Under the pieces are notes generated by a model that had not been told where the DNA came from, made no database searches, and worked only from the letters and a program-made list of their open reading frames with translations. The position numbers were made by a program, and so were the translations under genes. A DNA stretch of 64,000 nucleotides from Bacteroidia bacterium (lineage in GTDB: Bacteria > Bacteroidota > Bacteroidia > JADZBD01), in the NCBI GenBank assembly GCA_020852255.1, contig JADZBD010000022.1, positions 1 through 64,000 on the forward strand, given 5' to 3'. This document shows, in pieces, positions 60,026 through 64,000 of this stretch (the first letter of the stretch is position 1; the number at the start of each line of letters is the position of its first letter).

Positions 60026-61072
60026 TTACAATGAATAAATTTTTAAGAATTCTTCTTCTGTAAGATGCAGGGAAGTCGCCATTTCTTTGATAGTAAGTCG
60101 CTGCGCTCTGCGGTAAGAGGTGATTAGATCGCGCATCAATCGCGATTTTTCCACGGGAACATCTAACTCCCTTGGTTCCCTACGACGGATCTGTAATTGG
60201 TTGAACTGAGTCAGTAGGTAGGTCTTCTGATTTTTACTGATACATCCAAGATCTTCTGCACGGTAAAGGAGCGCATGCATGGAGACCTTCCACTTTCGCT
60301 TGAGTTCTGCCAGTGAGTTCACCGTAACATCCCTTTTGAAATCTGGTCTGATATCATCCTCCGGCATCAAAAACTCTGAGGCAAACAAATTTGATTCATG
60401 CCCGGTGTTGCGGTCGAAGGCGGGATTAGTATGCGCATGCATTACAAGATGTCCAAGTTCTATCGCTAGACTGAACCGTTGCCTGTCCCCCAACATGGAA
60501 CTGTTTAAAAAGATCAAAGGGTGCTGCTCCTTTGTCAGTACCAATCGACTATCCACGCGTTCTGTTCCAAAATCAAAACTGAGAACCGGAATCTCATGAG
60601 ACTCCAGCACCTCTGACATGTTTTCAATCATTCCTGCATGAATCTTCCATTGTTTTCGGAGTTTTCTTGCGGCTTCAACCGGTGATCCGGATACCGCGAT
60701 CTCAAACACAGGTATTTTGGGCGATGATTTTTCCGTATGCCGAAACAACCACTCTGCCTGAAGCCTGAAAACATTGATCCGTGCCTCGATGGGGAAGATC
60801 ATTTTTTGTGGAACCTTATGTCTTTTGCGAAAACTGAGATTTGAAGAAAGGAACGCTTCAGCATCCTGATAAAAGAATTCACGCGGATAGGCAAGCACTT
60901 GTTCAAGCAGGACGATCTGATCCTCACTCAAATTCTGTTCGCCGGATTCCGCCTTGCTGAGTTTCCCCGGCGAGATGCCAAGCCGGTCTGCCAGATCCTT
61001 CTGTGATAGCCCCCTGGACTCCCGTGCCAGCACGATCATTCCGGTATTAATCTTTGTTTCTGTTGCTATCAT
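60026..61072 (-). CDS. XRE-family regulator with degenerate ImmA/IrrE-type peptidase domain
   Basis: A 348-aa protein: an N-terminal XRE helix-turn-helix (LARESRGLSQKDLADRLGIS, residues 15-34) and an ImmA/IrrE-like domain. The zinc motif reads LAIELGHLVMHAH, so the first His of HExxH is Ile while Glu and the second His remain; catalysis is therefore doubtful. A third part resembles a second helix-turn-helix (RRAQRLTIKEMATSLHLTEE). Such regulators control mobile elements and defence islands. It has a full consensus promoter upstream. Confidence 0.8.
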   Translation of the reverse strand: MIATETKINTGMIVLARESRGLSQKDLADRLGISPGKLSKAESGEQNLSEDQIVLLEQVLAYPREFFYQDAEAFLSSNLSFRKRHKVPQKMIFPIEARINVFRLQAEWLFRHTEKSSPKIPVFEIAVSGSPVEAARKLRKQWKIHAGMIENMSEVLESHEIPVLSFDFGTERVDSRLVLTKEQHPLIFLNSSMLGDRQRFSLAIELGHLVMHAHTNPAFDRNTGHESNLFASEFLMPEDDIRPDFKRDVTVNSLAELKRKWKVSMHALLYRAEDLGCISKNQKTYLLTQFNQLQIRRREPRELDVPVEKSRLMRDLITSYRRAQRLTIKEMATSLHLTEEEFLKIYSL

Positions 61073-61095
61073 CGGTTCATTATTCGGTCACACGC

Positions 61096-61126
61096 CAAAA
61101 GTATAAATGTTTTATTATTTGACAAA
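61096..61126 (-). promoter_or_regulatory. promoter of the XRE/ImmA-like gene
   Basis: Minus strand TTTG (complement 61123-61126), 19 nt, TACTTTTG (complement 61096-61103): exact consensus, 23 nt before the ATG. The rest of the AT-rich gap (61127-61357) shows no gene. Confidence 0.8.
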
Positions 61127-61357
61127 TTAATTTCCACAAATGTTTGTTACTATCTCATATTAATATGTATATCAATTAATTATGATTTTTACAGTTTGTG
61201 AAATAATAAACTAGCCGATCCAAAATGACCTTGGAATCAGTTCAGATCACGGTCACAAAGGGGGTCAAAGTGTCCATAGATTATCGTGCTTGACGACGTA
61301 ATTTCGCGACAGCACAGAAGTGTGTGCTTACTAAAATTATTAATCAAAAAAAATAAC

Positions 61358-61537
61358 ATGAGAACTTCTTACGCAGTAATACAACTTGAAGCATCCGTAG
61401 CACCGATGAACAATGGACAACAGACAGTCCGCATTCTGCACAACGGATTTGAAACGGAGGATCAGGCGATGGCATGGATCAATAATCAGCCATTTGGTCG
61501 GTATGGCATCATAAAGTTTGTCGACAAGATCCACTAA
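61358..61537 (+). CDS. small protein, function unknown
   Basis: A 59-aa protein (MRTSYAVIQLEASVAPMNNG start, FETEDQAMAWINNQPFGRYG) predicted as beta-alpha-beta, like a single small domain. It lies between the leftward XRE/ImmA-like gene and the convergent nucleotidyltransferase (11-nt gap), with an AT-rich upstream region. Kept because its codons look ordinary and it is isolated; no homology recognised. Confidence 0.5.
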   Translation: MRTSYAVIQLEASVAPMNNGQQTVRILHNGFETEDQAMAWINNQPFGRYGIIKFVDKIH

Positions 61538-61548
61538 GCGGCGCCGCT

Positions 61549-62349
61549 TTATATCATCGGAAATATTTTCTTCAATTCCATTTGCGCGTAATCATCCATA
61601 CCTTTTTCAAGTAACAGTTCAATGTTTTCTACCATCTGTTTTGTCTTACGATTCAGCTCGTTTTGTATGTCAGAATTTGAATAATTCAAACGATCGATGA
61701 CATGAAATACATTGTATTCAATCCCCTCCTCCTGATCAAAGCACTTAAGCATCCAATTTTCAACCGGCAAGGTTTGGTAAACAGAACCATTTATCACGTT
61801 CCAATATTTGAAGATTAGGATTAGATCAATAAGCATTCCTTTTGTATTGGTGAATTCTGCAATTCTCTTTTTTAGATCATCTGGCTCCGTTTTTATCCAT
61901 TCGATACCGGCGTCAGTTCTTTTCGGTATGGCGTACTTTTCATAATAAGAAGAGGTTTCCGCCGTGTAAACGCATGGTGTGAGTTCAAACTTAATATGAT
62001 TCAACTCAATGACTATTGTTGGGTGATCTTGGTATTTGTCAGAGCGAGGATAATTATCTTCCGCGAACTTTTTTAGCTTACTCAGATAAGTTTGCGGCTC
62101 CCATTTTCTCTCGTCGAATGTGATCAGGAGATCTACATCTGATTCGGAATCCACTTTTCTGGTAAGAAGCGTTTCCCGATCATAAGAACCGAATCGTTTA
62201 ACTTTCGTAAGGCCATCATCAAAAAATGCAAGAATTAGTTTATCCTTAAGAGCCTTTATAGAAGTTTCAATTTTGTCATGTTCTTCAGGGGCTAACCGAA
62301 TTTTATCAGCTAACTCTTTTAGGTATGCAGCTATTGTCTTGTTTCTCAT
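61549..62349 (-). CDS. nucleotidyltransferase, CD-NTase/OAS-like, divergent from the CBASS operon
   Basis: A 266-aa polymerase-beta-fold nucleotidyltransferase. The active-site loop reads FGSYDRETLL (near 52-61), then ESDVDLLITFD (two acids of the triad). The third acidic position, in HIKFELTPCVY, is Glu rather than Asp. The C-terminal half is helical (NTKGMLIDLILIFKYWNVIN). The GSY(D/E)R(E/D)T element is the same as in the CBASS enzyme on the other strand, so the two are probably related. Enzymatic product is unknown. It could be an accessory cyclase or an unrelated tRNA-like nucleotidyltransferase. Confidence 0.7.
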   Translation of the reverse strand: MRNKTIAAYLKELADKIRLAPEEHDKIETSIKALKDKLILAFFDDGLTKVKRFGSYDRETLLTRKVDSESDVDLLITFDERKWEPQTYLSKLKKFAEDNYPRSDKYQDHPTIVIELNHIKFELTPCVYTAETSSYYEKYAIPKRTDAGIEWIKTEPDDLKKRIAEFTNTKGMLIDLILIFKYWNVINGSVYQTLPVENWMLKCFDQEEGIEYNVFHVIDRLNYSNSDIQNELNRKTKQMVENIELLLEKGMDDYAQMELKKIFPMI

Positions 62350-62501
62350 GTTCTTATGTTAAAGACCTGCCATCGCAAATATCGAGCCCTCTTCGGTTTC
62401 TGTCAGATTGCTAAGTTTAAACAGTCTGAAAATGACATAATTGCAGGTTTTGTTGGGTGGCGTAGTAATTGAGTATTTACCTCGAAACCAAAACATATCG
62501 A

Positions 62502-63473
62502 ATGCCGACACTTCTACAATGCATTGACGGACTCATTGAAAATATTACAGTAACGGACAGACAGGAGGAAAATATTAAGGGATCAGTGAGCAATCTCACC
62601 GCCTGCATGAAAGACCCAGACAACGATTTACACGTAAGCGAGGTATTTACAAACGGTTCATATGAAAGGGACACGATTATCCGACCCTTAAAAGATATCG
62701 ATCTCTTTGCCGTACTGAAAAGAGATAAGTGGGCGGATCAATATGGAAACTTGCCAAGTCCCCAAAGTGTCCTAACCAAAATCAAAAACTATCTCAATGG
62801 ACTTAACGACTACAAAGGCAAGGTGACTCAGAATAGGCCCTGTGTTACAATAGAACTAAGCGATAAGGACTTTGATGTGCTGCCCAGCTTTGAACAGCAA
62901 GGCGGCGGTTATCTTATACCAAACCACAATCTGAGCTCATGGATATTTTCTTACCCTGAACAATTGACCAAGAATCTAGATGATATTCACAAGATCAGGA
63001 ACTATAAAGTTAAACCGACGATTAAAGCGGTTAAATACTGGAATCGGGAGGCGGGTATGTTGATCCCATCCTACCATATTGAGGAAGTAGCGATCAATAT
63101 TTTTCAAGTGAGTAGTTTCACCAACTATGAGGAATCGATTCGTCTTTGGTTTAACAACGTAGAGTTCCATTTACAATCCAATAAGTTCAAATCCAATGAT
63201 GATTACACCGCCGCCATCAATAAGATCAAAAAGGTCAAGGATAAGTTGAACGATGCTAAGAGGCTATATGACGAGAAAAAAGAAGATGAGGCCATTGCTA
63301 TCTGGAAAGCAATTTTCAAGGATGAATTCCCTACTATTGATCTGGAAGAAGCGAAAGCATTCGGCAGAGATCTCGCTAAGGGTACCTTGAAAGTTGCGGC
63401 CTCAGGAGCATTATCAACCACAGTTGGGAATTCCAGTCCTTCTTCCAAGGGCTTTTTCGGGGAATCAAAATGA
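62502..63473 (+). CDS. CD-NTase (cyclic oligonucleotide synthase) of a CBASS operon
   Basis: A 323-aa enzyme expected to make a cyclic nucleotide signal during phage infection. The motif NGSYERDTIIRPLKDIDLFA (near 49-68) contains the Gly-Ser and the Asp-x-Asp pair; the third acid is in DKDFDVLPSF. The helical second half ends in a Ser/Gly tail (GNSSPSSKGFFGESK), compatible with a C terminus that receives the E2 partner. ATG 62502 is chosen; a TTG 11 codons earlier is possible. Its stop overlaps the E2-like start. Confidence 0.9.
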   Translation: MPTLLQCIDGLIENITVTDRQEENIKGSVSNLTACMKDPDNDLHVSEVFTNGSYERDTIIRPLKDIDLFAVLKRDKWADQYGNLPSPQSVLTKIKNYLNGLNDYKGKVTQNRPCVTIELSDKDFDVLPSFEQQGGGYLIPNHNLSSWIFSYPEQLTKNLDDIHKIRNYKVKPTIKAVKYWNREAGMLIPSYHIEEVAINIFQVSSFTNYEESIRLWFNNVEFHLQSNKFKSNDDYTAAINKIKKVKDKLNDAKRLYDEKKEDEAIAIWKAIFKDEFPTIDLEEAKAFGRDLAKGTLKVAASGALSTTVGNSSPSSKGFFGESK

Positions 63474-63889
63474 TAAAGGCCCACCATAAAGCAGAATTGA
63501 TACAGCTTCAGTCTATGAGGCTCCGGTACCCGCATTTTTCCGTAGCAAGGAATAAGGAGGGAAATCTTGTTTTTACAGGAACCCTTCAGCCAAAAACATA
63601 TATGCCGGTTTACACCGTAGAAGTTGAATATAGGGGAAACCATCAACCAAAGGTGAAGGTATTATCCCCGATTTTGGTTGAGAATCCGAAACATTATTAC
63701 CACGATCAGAGATGTTTATGTCTTTACAAACCGGAAAACTTCAACTGGGTAGCCACGAAGCCGATAAGTAATTACATTATTCCCTGGACTACTTGCTGGA
63801 TTTATTTCTACGAGGTATGGAAGGAAAGAAAGGTATGGCTTGGACCGGAAGCGGACCATACTGGCAGTTCAGAAAAACAAATGCTTTGA
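63470..63889 (+). CDS. E2-like protein of CBASS (type II-short)
   Basis: A 139-aa ubiquitin-conjugating-enzyme-like protein. The stretch HYYHDQRCLCLYKPENFNW (near 75-93) matches the conserved H-x(5)-C-L-C-L region of CBASS E2 proteins, with Cys84 as presumed catalytic residue; PWTTCWIYFYEVWKERKVWL follows as in those families. No E1 or JAB domain is fused or adjacent in the window, so it matches E2-only (type II-short) CBASS. In studied systems E2 attaches to or primes the CD-NTase C terminus. ATGA overlap with the CD-NTase. Confidence 0.88.
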   Translation: MIKAHHKAELIQLQSMRLRYPHFSVARNKEGNLVFTGTLQPKTYMPVYTVEVEYRGNHQPKVKVLSPILVENPKHYYHDQRCLCLYKPENFNWVATKPISNYIIPWTTCWIYFYEVWKERKVWLGPEADHTGSSEKQML

Positions 63890-63903
63890 TATAAGAAGAG
63901 AAG

Positions 63904-64000
63904 ATGACCAGAAATGTACCCCACCAGAATTCCTTCGACACTGCAAAACTGATCGAGAGATGGCAGTTTATTGTGTTACTACTTTCCACAGCGGCTACTA
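63904..64000 (+). CDS. start of a probable membrane effector of CBASS (cut by the window edge)
   Basis: Only ~32 codons are present. The ATG is 14 nt after the E2-like stop. The visible N terminus has a hydrophilic start (MTRNVPHQN) followed by KLIERWQFIVLLLSTAAT, the beginning of a transmembrane helix. CBASS effectors often are membrane proteins. Function is inferred from position only. Confidence 0.55.
   Translation, partial: MTRNVPHQNSFDTAKLIERWQFIVLLLSTAAT

Noticed and set aside
41370-64000. tRNA gene, integrase or attachment site for the island
   Set aside because: I looked for tRNA-like cloverleafs and tyrosine or serine recombinase motifs and saw none. The integrase may lie beyond 64000.

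Overview
The window is a chromosomal segment of a member of the Bacteroidota, most likely from the Flavobacteriales/Chitinophagales range. The evidence is a type IX secretion protein (PorQ), two secreted proteins with type IX C-terminal sorting tails, N-terminal lipoprotein signals, ComB, a DUF4412-type protein, and recurrent TTTG-(19-20)-TAnnTTTG promoters typical of this phylum. Species cannot be named from the sequence alone.

Layout, 1-41.4 kb (core). The left edge holds the 5' end of a 16S rRNA gene read leftward, with two candidate rRNA promoters upstream. Then come mazG, a PagL-like lipid A deacylase, ribosomal protein S1, pyrR-pyrB, a STAS protein, RNase Z, a LuxR-type regulator with a degenerate receiver, a porin and an N-acetylglucosamine-kinase-like ATPase. 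A tight leftward operon carries ruvX, def, a lipoprotein, a secreted propeller and a GT-C-like membrane protein. A rightward operon carries dapD, a glycosyltransferase, tsaC and the CCA enzyme. Next are cmk, porQ, comB, gcvT and a surface-polysaccharide block (two glycosyltransferases divergent from a WbpM/CapD-type dehydratase). An arginine-centred group (argS, arginase, arginine decarboxylase) is followed by DUF4412-like proteins, ftsK and a LolA-like protein. Many genes start only 3-5 nt after a TAnnTTT(G/A) box, some with GTG, which suggests leaderless or nearly leaderless mRNAs.

Layout, 41.4-64 kb (accessory island). It opens with a non-coding palindromic element and an orphan RHS cassette with an HExxH metallopeptidase toxin tip and a lipoprotein that may be its immunity protein. 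A PD-(D/E)XK-like protein with a zinc-ribbon partner follows. From about 57.4 to 44.8 kb there is one long leftward gene train: small membrane proteins, a LEA/WHy-like protein, a transglutaminase-like protein, a run of small beta-rich proteins, a 239-aa protein followed by a terminator-like hairpin (a speculative capsid candidate), annexin-like repeats, peptidoglycan-binding and amidase proteins, a holin-like protein, a Dam-type methylase and a RecA/RadA-like ATPase. No terminase, portal, tail or integrase gene is visible, so it looks like a phage-derived or tailless-virus-like integrated element rather than an ordinary tailed prophage. Upstream lie small helix-turn-helix paralogues, an AlbA_2-type protein and an XRE/ImmA-like regulator that lacks the first metal-binding histidine.

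The right end is a defence locus: a CD-NTase, an E2-like protein overlapping it by 4 nt, and the start of a probable membrane effector cut by the window edge (type II-short, E2-only CBASS architecture). Divergent from it is a second nucleotidyltransferase with a similar GSY(D/E)R motif. The virus-like gene train and the two-nucleotidyltransferase CBASS arrangement are the best candidates for something undescribed.
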